The notes: generated by a model from the letters alone, not told the origin. Counted from the stretch's first letter, positions 43,345 through 51,919 are shown. The stretch is 64,000 bases of DNA from Pseudomonas sp. HR96 (GCF_034059295.1 NZ_CP139141.1:1223001-1287000), one strand, 5' to 3'. Made by a program: numbers and translations.

Positions 43345-45564
43345 TTACCAACGAAACGCCACGGTCCCAAGCACCGTTCGCTCTTCACCCCAATAGCAAC
43401 GACCCGCGTTGTTGCAGCCCGACACGTATTCCTTGTCGAACAGGTTCTTCGCGTTTACGTCCACCGACCAGTGCTTGTCGATGTCGTAACCCACCAGCGC
43501 ATCCACCAGCGTCACATCGCCAGTCTTCAGCTTGCCGTACAGCGTCGGCGCGGTGTAGGCGAAGGTGTTGTCGAAGTAACGCACACCACCTCCCAGGCGC
43601 AAGCCGCCAAGCGCGCCGTCGAGGAAGCGATACGTTGCCCAGGTCGACGCCTGGTTACGCGGTATGGCCGTAAGTTGATGATCTTCCAACAGAGACCCCG
43701 GTGCGTCTTTAGTCACCCGCGCATCGGTGTAGGTGTACGACGCCATCAGGCTCAGATTACGCGTGACGTCGCTGTTGACCTCAAGCTCAATGCCCTTGGA
43801 CTCGCTCTTGCCTATTTGCTGGCTGAAACCATTACTGCCCGCTACCACGTCGTGGGATTTGCTCAGGTCAAAGACTGCAGCGCTGAAGGTGCTGTTCCAG
43901 CCCTCGGGCTCATATTTCAGCCCTACTTCGTACTGTTGACTGAGGATTGGGTCGAGCAGATCCCCATTCGGCTGCGACGACTGCTGTACAGGCGTGAACG
44001 CAGTCGAATAGCTGACATACGGGGAGATGCCGTTGTCGAACTGGTACATCAAACCAGTCTGCCAGCTGAAACGGTGGTCCCAGCCGTCCAGATGAGTGCC
44101 TGCTACCGCCGCGCTGCCTGGGCGGGCCGCGCTGGCTCGGTTGCGGTATTCGCTCTGGACCCAATCCTGGCGGCCGCCCAGCAGGAAAATCCAGTTGTCA
44201 TATTTGCTTTGCAGCTGGCCGTACGTGCCGTACATCTGCTGATCCAGTTGGGAGTTCTGCACGTATTGCGAAGCGTTCGGTTGCACCGGCGAGAACACCG
44301 GATTGAACACGTTGTAGGTACCACCCAAGCCCGCGTTCCAGTCCTGATTGAACGAGGTACGGTCGTAACTGGCTCCGAGCAATACAGTGTTATCCAGCGC
44401 ACCAGTGATGAAGTGTCCTTCGAACTGGTTGTCCACGGAGTAGGCGACCGATTTGTTGTCGCGGTTGTACGCGGTGCTGCTCAACGTGCTGCCAAAGCCG
44501 GCCTGATTCAAATTGTTCGGCCAGGTTTCATGACGGTTCAGGCGTGACTCCATGTAGCGCGAGTTCTGACGGAACTGCCAGGTGTCGTTGATCTGATGAC
44601 TGAACTCGTAACCCAGGGACCAGGTTTCGCGCTCGAAATCGTCCCAGTTCGGGTTGCCGTTGAACTGGTCCTTACCGATCTTGCCGTTGACGTTGTTCAG
44701 CAGCGTTCCGGCTGCCGGATAGCCGAGCAGCAGTTTGCTACGGTCGCGCTGATAGCTGGACAGCAAGGTCAATGCGGTGTCTTCGTCGAAATTAAGCGTC
44801 ATGGATGGCGCGATATACAGACGGTCATCTGGCACTGAGTCAACCTGCGTATCGGCATTGCGGCCCAGCATCACCACTCGACCCAGGATGCGGCTATCGT
44901 CGGTCAACGGACCGGACACATCGAGCCCGAGCTGGCGGCGGTTGTTGCTGCCATAAGTAAATTTGGCCTCGCCTTGCGCGGTTTCGGTCGGTTTTTTGCT
45001 GACCAGATTGACCAGACCACCCGGCGCGTTTTCGCCGTAAAGGATCGAGCTTGGGCCACGGAAAATTTCGGTGCGCTCCAACCCATAAGGTTCGGTGGTG
45101 GTGTCATACCGATTACCCTGTAGGCGTAAGCCGTCCTTGAGCAAACCATAACCGTAGTCGGTGGCGTTGTAGCCACGGATGGAAAAAAGATCACCCGCCA
45201 GGCCGTCGCCGACGGCGAAAGGTGGCGCGAAGATACCCGGCACATAGCCCAGGATATCGGTAAGGGTCTGCGAGCCCTGATCCTGAATGCGCTGACGTGT
45301 CACCACTGAGATAGAACGCGGGGTCTCGGATAGAGGCGTGCTGGTCTTGGTGCCAACGGAACTGTTCTGTGCCTGATAACCGACAGTCTGCTGGCCTTCG
45401 GGTGCTTGTCCGGTAATGACCGAAGTAGGCAACTCCAGCGTCACGCCATCACCAGTCTGCTTGACGGGCGTGTATTCGGCGGCGGCCATGCCATGCGAAC
45501 TCCAGGTACCGAGCAGCAACGCCAAGGCATTTAAGTTGGAATTTATCTTGTTGTTGCGAGCCAT
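43345..45564 (-). CDS. TonB-dependent siderophore receptor
   Basis: A 739-residue outer-membrane receptor starting at 45564 (MARNNKINSNLNALAL), with GAGAGGGAAA upstream. A signal peptide ends near residue 28, then a plug domain (SVVTRQRIQDQGSQTLTDIL, SIRGYNATDYG, RGPSSILYGENAPGGLVN), a 22-strand barrel, and the end VAFRW. No N-terminal signalling domain is present, so it is a transporter rather than a sigma-regulating transducer. It belongs with ferrichrome/ferrioxamine-type (FhuA/FoxA) receptors by style. Its ligand cannot be told. A Fur-like box lies upstream. Confidence 0.93.
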   Translation of the reverse strand: MARNNKINSNLNALALLLGTWSSHGMAAAEYTPVKQTGDGVTLELPTSVITGQAPEGQQTVGYQAQNSSVGTKTSTPLSETPRSISVVTRQRIQDQGSQTLTDILGYVPGIFAPPFAVGDGLAGDLFSIRGYNATDYGYGLLKDGLRLQGNRYDTTTEPYGLERTEIFRGPSSILYGENAPGGLVNLVSKKPTETAQGEAKFTYGSNNRRQLGLDVSGPLTDDSRILGRVVMLGRNADTQVDSVPDDRLYIAPSMTLNFDEDTALTLLSSYQRDRSKLLLGYPAAGTLLNNVNGKIGKDQFNGNPNWDDFERETWSLGYEFSHQINDTWQFRQNSRYMESRLNRHETWPNNLNQAGFGSTLSSTAYNRDNKSVAYSVDNQFEGHFITGALDNTVLLGASYDRTSFNQDWNAGLGGTYNVFNPVFSPVQPNASQYVQNSQLDQQMYGTYGQLQSKYDNWIFLLGGRQDWVQSEYRNRASAARPGSAAVAGTHLDGWDHRFSWQTGLMYQFDNGISPYVSYSTAFTPVQQSSQPNGDLLDPILSQQYEVGLKYEPEGWNSTFSAAVFDLSKSHDVVAGSNGFSQQIGKSESKGIELEVNSDVTRNLSLMASYTYTDARVTKDAPGSLLEDHQLTAIPRNQASTWATYRFLDGALGGLRLGGGVRYFDNTFAYTAPTLYGKLKTGDVTLVDALVGYDIDKHWSVDVNAKNLFDKEYVSGCNNAGRCYWGEERTVLGTVAFRW

Positions 45565-45647
45565 CTGCTTTCCCTCTCCCTTGAAGCTCCTGCGGGGCCT
45601 AGCCCCACCTGTAGCAAAATGTTTCAAAAGCGAGGAAATGTAACAGA

Positions 45648-45666
45648 GAGTCATTATCATTACCAT
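45648..45666 (-). promoter_or_regulatory. candidate Fur box upstream of the TonB receptor
   Basis: GAGTCATTATCATTACCAT matches the Fur consensus around ATTATCATTA. It lies 84 bases before the receptor start, in the right place for iron repression of the promoter. Confidence 0.7.
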
Positions 45667-45858
45667 TCGGATCCATCGAATCCGAACGACATAGGCATAC
45701 GCCCGCACCGATCATGCAAGCTGACTGCTACGAAGGAGCACTCCACGCCGTGTTGGCTCTGCCAGCGCTTGGCTATTTCCCGATGAAATCGCTTCACTAC
45801 GGCCCTGTAAGGCGCATCAGTGGCGTGGGGAAGGACTGTTGATTCGGTTGGCTCGTGA
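45667..45858. other. spacer between the receptor promoter and the heat-shock gene terminator
   Basis: No intact gene. The minus strand is open over about 45840-45690 and reads coding-like (YRAVVKRFHREIAKRWQSQH followed by GVECSFVAVSLHDR), without a start codon. This may be a leftover C-terminal fragment of an unrecognised gene. Confidence 0.3.
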
Positions 45859-45860
45859 TG

Positions 45861-45890
45861 AAAAAAGGCGCTCCGAAGAGCGCCTTTTTT
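45861..45890 (-). terminator. intrinsic terminator of the small heat-shock gene
   Basis: A 13-bp perfect stem (AAAAAAGGCGCTC, loop CGAA) with A-runs and T-runs at both ends, so it can work in both directions. It lies 15 bases after the stop of the Hsp20 gene. Confidence 0.92.
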
Positions 45891-45905
45891 AGTGGCTGCG
45901 GGTCT

Positions 45906-46364
45906 TTATTGCAGACTGACCTGACGCAGCTCAGGCTTGCCTTCGCCACCAATAGTGATGCGTTTAGGCTTGGCCTCTTCAGGGATCACACGCAGCAGAT
46001 CGATGCTCAACAAGCCGTTGGTCAACGATGCCCCGCGCACTTCGATGTGGTCCGCCAGGCGGAACGACAGCCGGAAGGCGCGTTGTGCAATACCCTGGTG
46101 CAGATAGGTCACTGCCTTCTCGTTTTCACGTTTGCCACCGGCAACCGTCAAAACGCCTTTTTCAACCTGGATATCTAGATCCTCCTCGGCCAGGCCGGCA
46201 GCCGCGATGACGATCCGATACTGATCATCACCGTGCTTTTCGACGTTGTGAGGAGGATAGGTGTTGGGAGCCTCGCTGCGAAGCGCCGACTCGAACAGGT
46301 CGTTAAAGCGATCAAAGCCCACCGATTGACGGAACAGAGGGGCCAGCGAAAGGGTAGTAGCCAT
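45906..46364 (-). CDS. ibpA: small heat shock protein IbpA/Hsp20 family
   Basis: A 152-residue alpha-crystallin-domain chaperone. The start MATTLSLAPLFRQSVGFDRFNDLFE matches Pseudomonas IbpA. The domain covers about 36-130 (NVEKHGDDQYRIVIAAAG, DLDIQVEKGVLTVAGGKRE, FRLSFRLADHIEV) and the C-terminal tail holds the oligomerisation-type KRITIGG segment. It holds unfolding proteins for DnaK/ClpB. A sigma-32 promoter and a 5' UTR that can hide the ribosome site lie upstream. Confidence 0.95.
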   Translation of the reverse strand: MATTLSLAPLFRQSVGFDRFNDLFESALRSEAPNTYPPHNVEKHGDDQYRIVIAAAGLAEEDLDIQVEKGVLTVAGGKRENEKAVTYLHQGIAQRAFRLSFRLADHIEVRGASLTNGLLSIDLLRVIPEEAKPKRITIGGEGKPELRQVSLQ

Positions 46365-46429
46365 GATTCAAATCTCCTGAGTTTTCTCCAAGTGATTTAG
46401 TACGCGACCCGCTCGCGGCGTCGCGTGGG
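46365..46429 (-). promoter_or_regulatory. probable RNA thermometer (ROSE-like) in the ibpA 5' UTR
   Basis: On the minus-strand transcript, the ribosome site (AGGAG at 46374-46378) lies in an imperfect stem pairing 46370-46380 with 46388-46398, with an A-A mismatch and two G-U pairs around a short loop. A second, stronger GC stem forms upstream (46402-46408 with 46420-46426, plus an inner CCG/CGG stem). A two-hairpin leader with a weak SD-hiding helix is the ROSE-like layout known for ibpA in Pseudomonas. Confidence 0.7.
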
Positions 46430-46435
46430 GAAAAA

Positions 46436-46463
46436 ATTAGGGTCACTCAAAAAAAAATTCAAG
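46436..46463 (-). promoter_or_regulatory. sigma-32 (RpoH) promoter of ibpA
   Basis: Read on the minus strand: CTTGAAT (46463-46457), a 14-base spacer, then CCCTAAT (46442-46436), close to the RpoH consensus CTTGAA-N13/14-CCCCATNT. Transcription would begin near 46429, leaving a leader of about 65 bases. Confidence 0.85.
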
Positions 46464-46654
46464 AGGGGAAAATAAAATTTTTTCGCGGCGCTGGATGGCA
46501 TGGGTCGGGGGGCCGCCCTGCGTCATCACGCTGAGCCGATGGATGACTACCGGGCAGCTGGGCCCCCCTTGAAAACCGGGTTGTCTCCCCTATTTTCGGA
46601 AACGATCGGGCTGGCCAGTCCGGCTGGTGCACATAGTTACCCGGGAGGTGTGTA

Positions 46655-47146
46655 ATGGACGATCGTCAAACCGTTGAATGCCAACCTCGTAAGTCATCAT
46701 TGAAGAATCTGCGCGTTCAGTGGTCGCTCATGAACGCCTATGAGCGCTTCGAACAGGTCATCGTTCTGGCGCTCGGCGTGATCATCGCGCTGGTCATCAT
46801 CATGGCTCTTTTTCAGCTCTATCGACGAGTCCTGCCACTTCTGCTGGGCGGTGCGATCGATCCGCTGGACCATGGGGTTTTTCAAACGCTTTTCGGTTCG
46901 ATTTTCACGGTGCTGATTGCCATGGAATTCAAGCATTCCATCGTTCGACCTGCATTTCGCAAGGACAGCATTGTTCAGGTCCGCACGGTCCTCTTGATCG
47001 CGCTGCTGGCGCTGAGTCGTAAATTCGTGATTCTCGATTCGGCAGGCACGCCAGCGACGACCATTGCGGCACTGGGTTTTGCCACGCTTGTTCTGGGGAT
47101 CACCAGTTGGCTGTTGAAGGATCGCAACGACCAGAAAGCTGACTAA
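46655..47146 (+). CDS. phosphate-starvation-inducible PsiE family membrane protein
   Basis: A 163-residue protein with GGGAGG before its ATG. Four membrane spans (about 35-56, 65-92, 105-122 and 130-150) and the stretch FQTLFGSIFTVLIAMEFKHSI mark the PsiE family. Its function is unknown. PsiE and Hsp20 genes are neighbours in some transmissible heat-resistance loci, which is suggestive here. It diverges from ibpA. Confidence 0.88.
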   Translation: MDDRQTVECQPRKSSLKNLRVQWSLMNAYERFEQVIVLALGVIIALVIIMALFQLYRRVLPLLLGGAIDPLDHGVFQTLFGSIFTVLIAMEFKHSIVRPAFRKDSIVQVRTVLLIALLALSRKFVILDSAGTPATTIAALGFATLVLGITSWLLKDRNDQKAD

Positions 47147-47175
47147 GCCATAGCTGGTCTTGGCTTTTTGAAGGC

Positions 47176-49302
47176 TCAGCCGTCCAGATCTGCATCACTT
47201 CCCGAATGCATGAGCATCTCCGAGACAGCAACGCCCAATTGCTCAAGCGTGAATGGCTTGGCGATCATCGTCATGCGGGGTCCCAGGAACTCTTCGCGGG
47301 CTGTCGCGGCCCTGGCGTAGCCCGTGACGAATACGACAGGCAGGTCCGGATAATGCTGCTGCATGATTTCGGCGAGCTGACGTCCATTCATACCGGGCAG
47401 GCCAACATCAGTGACCAGCAGGTCCAGGTGCTCGATCTGTTGCAGGGTTTCGAGCGCGTGGGAAGCGTGTTCCGCTTGAAGTACCTTGTACCCCAACTCA
47501 ACTAGCGCGACATCGAGCAACAGGCGAACCGACTCGTCATCTTCAACGACCAATACTGTCCGTCCCTTGCCGTCCGAGACCGGAACAGGGTTCAGCTCGG
47601 CGCTCGCTGCAGGCTCTTCTTCGGCCTTGGGGAGAAAGAGCGTGACCGTAGTACCCTTCCCTACTTGGCTTGCCAGATGCACAAAACCGCGGCTCTGCTG
47701 GGCAAAGCCATACACCATTGATAGACCAAGACCTGTGCCTTGCCCGATCGGCTTGGTGGTGTAAAAAGGCTCAAAGACTTTGTTCAGCTGATCCTGTGCG
47801 ATACCGACCCCCGTATCGCAAACCTCGATAACCACATAACGCCCTTCGCTGCCGCCAAATTGCAGGGCGGTCTGTGCATCAACGTCCACCATGCGCGTGC
47901 AGATTTTCAGTCGGCCGCCATGGGGCATGGCATCCCGGGCGTTGATTGCCAGGTTCAACAGCGCGCTTTCGAGTTGGTTGATGTCAACCCGCGCCGGGTC
48001 CAGAGGATGTTCAAACCCAAGTACAAGGTCGATTTGTTCCGTGATGCTGCGTTCAAGCAGATCACGCAGGGAATCGATCAAGGCATTTACATCGACGTTA
48101 GTGGCCTCCAGCGACTGCCGCCGGGAAAATGCGAGCAGCCGCTGAGTCAACGAAGCCGCCCGTCGCGCGGAAGTTTGCGCCGCTGCCATGAATCTGCCGA
48201 GCTCCTGATACCGAGCTTTCTCGATGCGCGAGCGCATGAGGTCCAGCGAGCCGATAACGCCCGTCAGCATGTTGTTGAAGTCATGAGCAATGCCCCCGGT
48301 CAACTGACCGACCGCTTCCATCTTCAACGACTGGCGCAGTTGTTCTTCTGCTCGAGCACGCTCCTCGCTTTCCAGTTTCAGATCCTTGAGTGCATCCTCC
48401 AAGGCCTGGGTACGCGCTCTGACCTGGTCTTCAAGGTCCTGGTTGAATTGGCGCAGCAGGATTTCATTCTGTTTTTCGGCATCAATGTCGATGATCGCGG
48501 CCGCCGCCCCCATGATCTGACCTGTGGAATCATAGAGTGGAGTGGCGCTGACTCGCGCCCATCGCGGATCGCCATTGGGCGGGGTGAATCGAAATTCATT
48601 GCCGGCCACTGCTTCACCTCTCAGGGCGCGCGCTCCGGGAAACTGTGAGGGATCGAGAGGCCTGCCGTTTTCGTCTATCGAGCTCCATTGCCGCTCAGTG
48701 GCCGGCAACCTCGAAGGGATGATGCCCTGAGGTACGAACTGTTCATAGATGGGGTTGCTGAATACGGTGCGACCCGTAACGTCCATGAAGCTCACACCGA
48801 CCGGCAGGTTATCGACCAGCGCTCTGAGCTTGGCGCGTTCATCCGCCAGTTCATTGAGGCGGTCGCGCATTTCGAATTGCTTGAGCCGGGAGCGCGCGGC
48901 CGACTTTACTGCGCTGACCAGCGACGCAGAGCCCAACGGGCGCTCCAGGACGACGGTATTGGTCGCTGAACTGGGAAGACGAAGTCGCATGGACTGCGAC
49001 TCCTTCCCTTGAGACTGCCTGCTGGCCAGCAGTATCAGGGGGATATCAGACCAGGGCGGCTGCTGCTCGAGGATCGACGAGAAGCGCGTCATGTCGCCCG
49101 CCAGTGATTCGTCAGTCAGAATCACTACAGCGGTATTGAGGTCGAGATGGCCGGCGAGTTCGGCCATGCTTGCGCACGCCTGGACGTCGTAGCCTTCGCG
49201 AACGAGCAATTCGGCGAGCACCAGATTATCGGCACCATACGGTGCGTTGATCAGGACGCGACTCCCTTCGAGGGAGTTTGCATCACTCACCGGATCTATC
49301 AC
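47176..49302 (-). CDS. hybrid sensor histidine kinase/response regulator with PAS domain
   Basis: A 708-residue cytosolic protein without clear membrane spans. An N-terminal receiver-like domain (about 12-135; candidate Asp64 in ILTDESLAG) is followed by PAS (about 155-275), a coiled coil, HisKA with His340 (GGIAHDFNNML), HATPase (NARDAMP, DTGVGI, GTGLGLSM) and a C-terminal receiver (about 580-695; Asp632 in VTDVGLPG). The GTG start at 49302 lies inside the last codons of the KaiC-like gene, overlapping by 20 bases, so the two proteins are made together. Confidence 0.9.
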   Translation of the reverse strand: MIDPVSDANSLEGSRVLINAPYGADNLVLAELLVREGYDVQACASMAELAGHLDLNTAVVILTDESLAGDMTRFSSILEQQPPWSDIPLILLASRQSQGKESQSMRLRLPSSATNTVVLERPLGSASLVSAVKSAARSRLKQFEMRDRLNELADERAKLRALVDNLPVGVSFMDVTGRTVFSNPIYEQFVPQGIIPSRLPATERQWSSIDENGRPLDPSQFPGARALRGEAVAGNEFRFTPPNGDPRWARVSATPLYDSTGQIMGAAAAIIDIDAEKQNEILLRQFNQDLEDQVRARTQALEDALKDLKLESEERARAEEQLRQSLKMEAVGQLTGGIAHDFNNMLTGVIGSLDLMRSRIEKARYQELGRFMAAAQTSARRAASLTQRLLAFSRRQSLEATNVDVNALIDSLRDLLERSITEQIDLVLGFEHPLDPARVDINQLESALLNLAINARDAMPHGGRLKICTRMVDVDAQTALQFGGSEGRYVVIEVCDTGVGIAQDQLNKVFEPFYTTKPIGQGTGLGLSMVYGFAQQSRGFVHLASQVGKGTTVTLFLPKAEEEPAASAELNPVPVSDGKGRTVLVVEDDESVRLLLDVALVELGYKVLQAEHASHALETLQQIEHLDLLVTDVGLPGMNGRQLAEIMQQHYPDLPVVFVTGYARAATAREEFLGPRMTMIAKPFTLEQLGVAVSEMLMHSGSDADLDG

Positions 49303-50782
49303 CCAGCAGCGGGGAGTCTGGCCCGAAGTACTCGGGCGTGCCGGTCAGGACGCCGCGGAAATCAACCAGCGGCTCACCCACTTGTACACCATGCGAGTCG
49401 ATTTTCAATTCTCGTATGGCATCTTCGTGAGAGCCAGTGCGGTGTTTGAGCACCGAAATCGCCTTGCGCAAACGCCCTTGAGCTTCAAAAAAACGGATGA
49501 GGAGGACCGTATCGGCAATGTAGGAAATATTCAGATTGGTGGTCATGGTGCCGACCAAACCCTGTTGTGGATTGATCAGGAAGGTCACTACGCCTAGTTG
49601 GCTCAGGTAAGACAGCAACTCATGCATTTGCAGGATCAGCTGCTGCTCTTCGGGCATGGCAGCCAGATAGCCCGTCAAGCTATCGACCACGATCATTCTT
49701 ACCCCGCGGTTCTCGACTTCACTGCGTACACGCCATGCAAACTCTCCGGGCGACAGCTCGGCTGGGGAAATCTGCTGGATGACCAGACGACTACTTTCGA
49801 TGTGTTTACGAAGGTCCAGGCCCATGTTCTCGGCCCGCTGCAACAGGGTACCGACGCGCTCATCGAACTCATAGATCGTGCATTTTTCACCACGCTCGCA
49901 CGCCGCTGCGAGGAACTGCAAAGTGATGGTGGTTTTGCCGGTGCCCGCAGGGCCCGTGATCAGCGTACTCGTGCCTCGCACCGGGCCGCCGTTGAGCAAT
50001 CGATCAAGGCCAGCAACACCGCTTGATACTTGCTGATCTTCAAATTTCACACGGTGATTGGCCGAGATCAATCGCGGGTAAACCTGCAGCCCGCCTTCCT
50101 CGATCACGAAGTCGTGATACCCGGCAATGAAATTGACCCCGCGCAGCTTCTGCACCTGCAGGCGTCTACGGGCAGCACCAAACTCCATGGTCAGCCTTTC
50201 GAGCGTTATCACTCCATGGCAGAGGCTATGCAGATGGTTGTCTCGTATGCCATCGGCGGTGGTCATGTCATCGACCAGCAGAACAGTGATATTGCGGCCG
50301 GCAAAATATTGCTTCAACGCCAGAACCTGACGCCGGTAGCGCAGGGAATCCTGCGCCAGCAGTCTCATTTCCGAAAGGCTATCGAACACCACTCGCGAAG
50401 GTTGTAGCGCTTGCACCCGTTGCTGGATCAAGCCAATAGTGTCGCCGAGCTCGGCTTCCCACGGGTGCAGTATGGATTGCTGCCTGTTTTCACCCAGCAC
50501 CTCCTCGGCGGCGGATAGCTCGAATAGATCGAGTCCGGTGAGATCCCAGCCGTGGGACTGGGCCACGAACTCCAGTTCCTCAGCCGTCTCGGAAAGGGTG
50601 ACGTAGAGCGCTCGCTGTCCTTGTTTCACAGCCTCCAGAAGGAACTGCAAAGCCATGGTGGTTTTGCCAGCCCCGGGGGTGCCTTCAATCAGATACAGGC
50701 GGTTGGAAGGCAGTCCACCCTTGACGATGAGATCCAGTCCCTGATTTCCTGTCGAGACCTTGGTGTTGAGTGACGTGGGCAA
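49283..50782 (-). CDS. kaiC: KaiC-like circadian-clock-type ATPase with tandem RecA domains
   Basis: A 499-residue protein of two KaiC domains. CI has Walker A GTPGAGKTT (34-42) and ETAEEL, and CII has GPAGTGKTT (277-285) and YEFDERVG. In cyanobacterial KaiC the CII phosphosites are T426, S431 and T432. The aligned segment here (TNLNISYIADT) keeps Thr415 and Ser420 but has Tyr421 in place of T432. Length and domain order equal true KaiC. No kaiA or kaiB is in the window. The overlapping downstream hybrid kinase is probably the output or input partner. Confidence 0.92.
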   Translation of the reverse strand: MPTSLNTKVSTGNQGLDLIVKGGLPSNRLYLIEGTPGAGKTTMALQFLLEAVKQGQRALYVTLSETAEELEFVAQSHGWDLTGLDLFELSAAEEVLGENRQQSILHPWEAELGDTIGLIQQRVQALQPSRVVFDSLSEMRLLAQDSLRYRRQVLALKQYFAGRNITVLLVDDMTTADGIRDNHLHSLCHGVITLERLTMEFGAARRRLQVQKLRGVNFIAGYHDFVIEEGGLQVYPRLISANHRVKFEDQQVSSGVAGLDRLLNGGPVRGTSTLITGPAGTGKTTITLQFLAAACERGEKCTIYEFDERVGTLLQRAENMGLDLRKHIESSRLVIQQISPAELSPGEFAWRVRSEVENRGVRMIVVDSLTGYLAAMPEEQQLILQMHELLSYLSQLGVVTFLINPQQGLVGTMTTNLNISYIADTVLLIRFFEAQGRLRKAISVLKHRTGSHEDAIRELKIDSHGVQVGEPLVDFRGVLTGTPEYFGPDSPLLGDRSGE

Positions 50783-51114
50783 TCAGGTAACTCCAAAAAA
50801 AGACAGCCAAGGCGCACTACCGACTTTGACGATGGAGTGCCCCGCAGGGGGTGGTGCACTAAGGTGGACTTTGCAATCGTAAGCATGTTCAGTGGTCAGC
50901 CTATCATCCCTGAATGCTAAAATCGCCCACCTTGGCAGGCCTCGGAATGCCACGGGGGAGGGGTAACGAGCAATGGCCCGGAGTCCTTCACATGGCATCC
51001 ACAGTAAGGGTCGGTTCTACCTTCGCGTCCGGCTGGCGTAGGCGAATCCAGCCTTCATATCAACGTCTCACGAGCGTATAACGGTGGCCCGATTGAACCA
51101 GGAATCAAACTGCC
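50783..51114. other. spacer upstream of kaiC without supported genes
   Basis: Nothing that I can support as a gene or strong promoter. It probably holds the kaiC-kinase operon promoter on the minus strand. Confidence 0.4.
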
Positions 51115-51333
51115 GTGGCTGAACTGGATGCCTTCCGAGAGCGGTGCCGCAGCGCGAGGCTCAGTTATCTCTATGCCCATGCGCGGGTCGCCGACATGAG
51201 CCTGGCCCGGCACACCCAAGGGGCGCTGTGGAATGCCCGGGTGCGCGAACTGGATCGGTGCCTGGCGCTGTGGGCTCGATTGCCGCATCTGTATCCCACC
51301 ATGATAGGGGTAGCCGCCTGCGCCCCTGAGTGA
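51115..51333 (+). CDS. hypothetical protein (weak)
   Basis: A 72-codon frame starting at GTG 51115, helical in appearance (MAELDAFRERCRSARLSYLY). It has no clear ribosome site and no family that I recognise. It may be a fragment of a larger gene. Confidence 0.25.
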   Translation: MAELDAFRERCRSARLSYLYAHARVADMSLARHTQGALWNARVRELDRCLALWARLPHLYPTMIGVAACAPE

Positions 51334-51391
51334 TCGCTGTAGGCCTGAGTCTTGAATGGCACCTTGCTACCTTTGCAAAGAACGTGTCGCT

Positions 51392-51515
51392 GGCGATGAC
51401 ATGAAAGAGCAACGTGTACGCAAAACGGGATTTCGACGACACGTTGTCATCCTCATGTCGCCGCCGGCGACATGACACAGGAACCTGTACGCGAAATCAG
51501 CTTTCTGCGACACGT
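51392..51515 (+). repeat. two diverged direct copies of a ~52-base element
   Basis: Copy 1 (51392-51444) and copy 2 (51465-51515) share the order GGCGA-GACATGA, GTACGC-AAA, TTTC and GCGACACGT/ACGACACGT. A 9-bp hairpin CATGTCGCC / GGCGACATG (51454-51474) overlaps the start of copy 2. This resembles a recombinase- or transposon-associated repeat, but I cannot name it. Confidence 0.55.
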
Positions 51516-51532
51516 CCCATGGATCAAGGAAA

Positions 51533-51778
51533 TCAACGCTGCACTGAGGCCGCTATTTCACTCAACCGCCGCTCCGTCGTCTCTTCAAACAACACCCCTA
51601 GAGCTTCCAGCTGCTCGGCGTCGAGCCCGCCTGCTGCTTCGAGCCCCAGCATGAAGCCTTCGGCGCGGGCGCCTGCCTTGACGCCTTGCAGCATGCTGTC
51701 CGACTTTTCGATCGCGGCCAGTAGCCTGGAGGCGGTTTTGCCGACGTTTTGTTCCAAATTGATTCGGTCAATGTCCAT
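51533..51778 (-). CDS. small hypothetical protein
   Basis: An 81-residue, acidic, helical protein (MDIDRINLEQNVGKTASRLL) with a fair ribosome site (CAGGGAAAAAGCG) before its ATG. It has no membrane span or signal peptide. I do not recognise the family. The helical amphipathic pattern (AEGFMLGLEAAGGLDAEQLEA) suggests a real folded product. Confidence 0.55.
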   Translation of the reverse strand: MDIDRINLEQNVGKTASRLLAAIEKSDSMLQGVKAGARAEGFMLGLEAAGGLDAEQLEALGVLFEETTERRLSEIAASVQR

Positions 51779-51919
51779 CGCTTTTTCCCTGCAAGGCCCG
51801 CACTAGACAGGTTGATAAAGTAAAGGGACTGTTTTTCGCTCGAATATCCCAATTTGGGCTATTTCGCGGCGTACGGTTAACTAGCTCGGCCTTTTCATCG
51901 AGCCGACAGGTATAGCCCC

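Noticed and set aside
42592..44547. 651-codon open frame taken as one large decarboxylase
   Set aside because: Only codons up to 43344 match a decarboxylase; the rest is antisense of the TonB receptor.
46507..46568. GGGGGGCC/GGCCCCCC arms upstream of psiE
   Set aside because: Arms are 46 bases apart in GC-rich DNA; could be chance, with no supporting element.
35542..51000. attL/attR direct repeat of the tRNA 3' end bounding an island
   Set aside because: I did not find a second copy of the tRNA 3' end by eye in the window, so no island borders are claimed.
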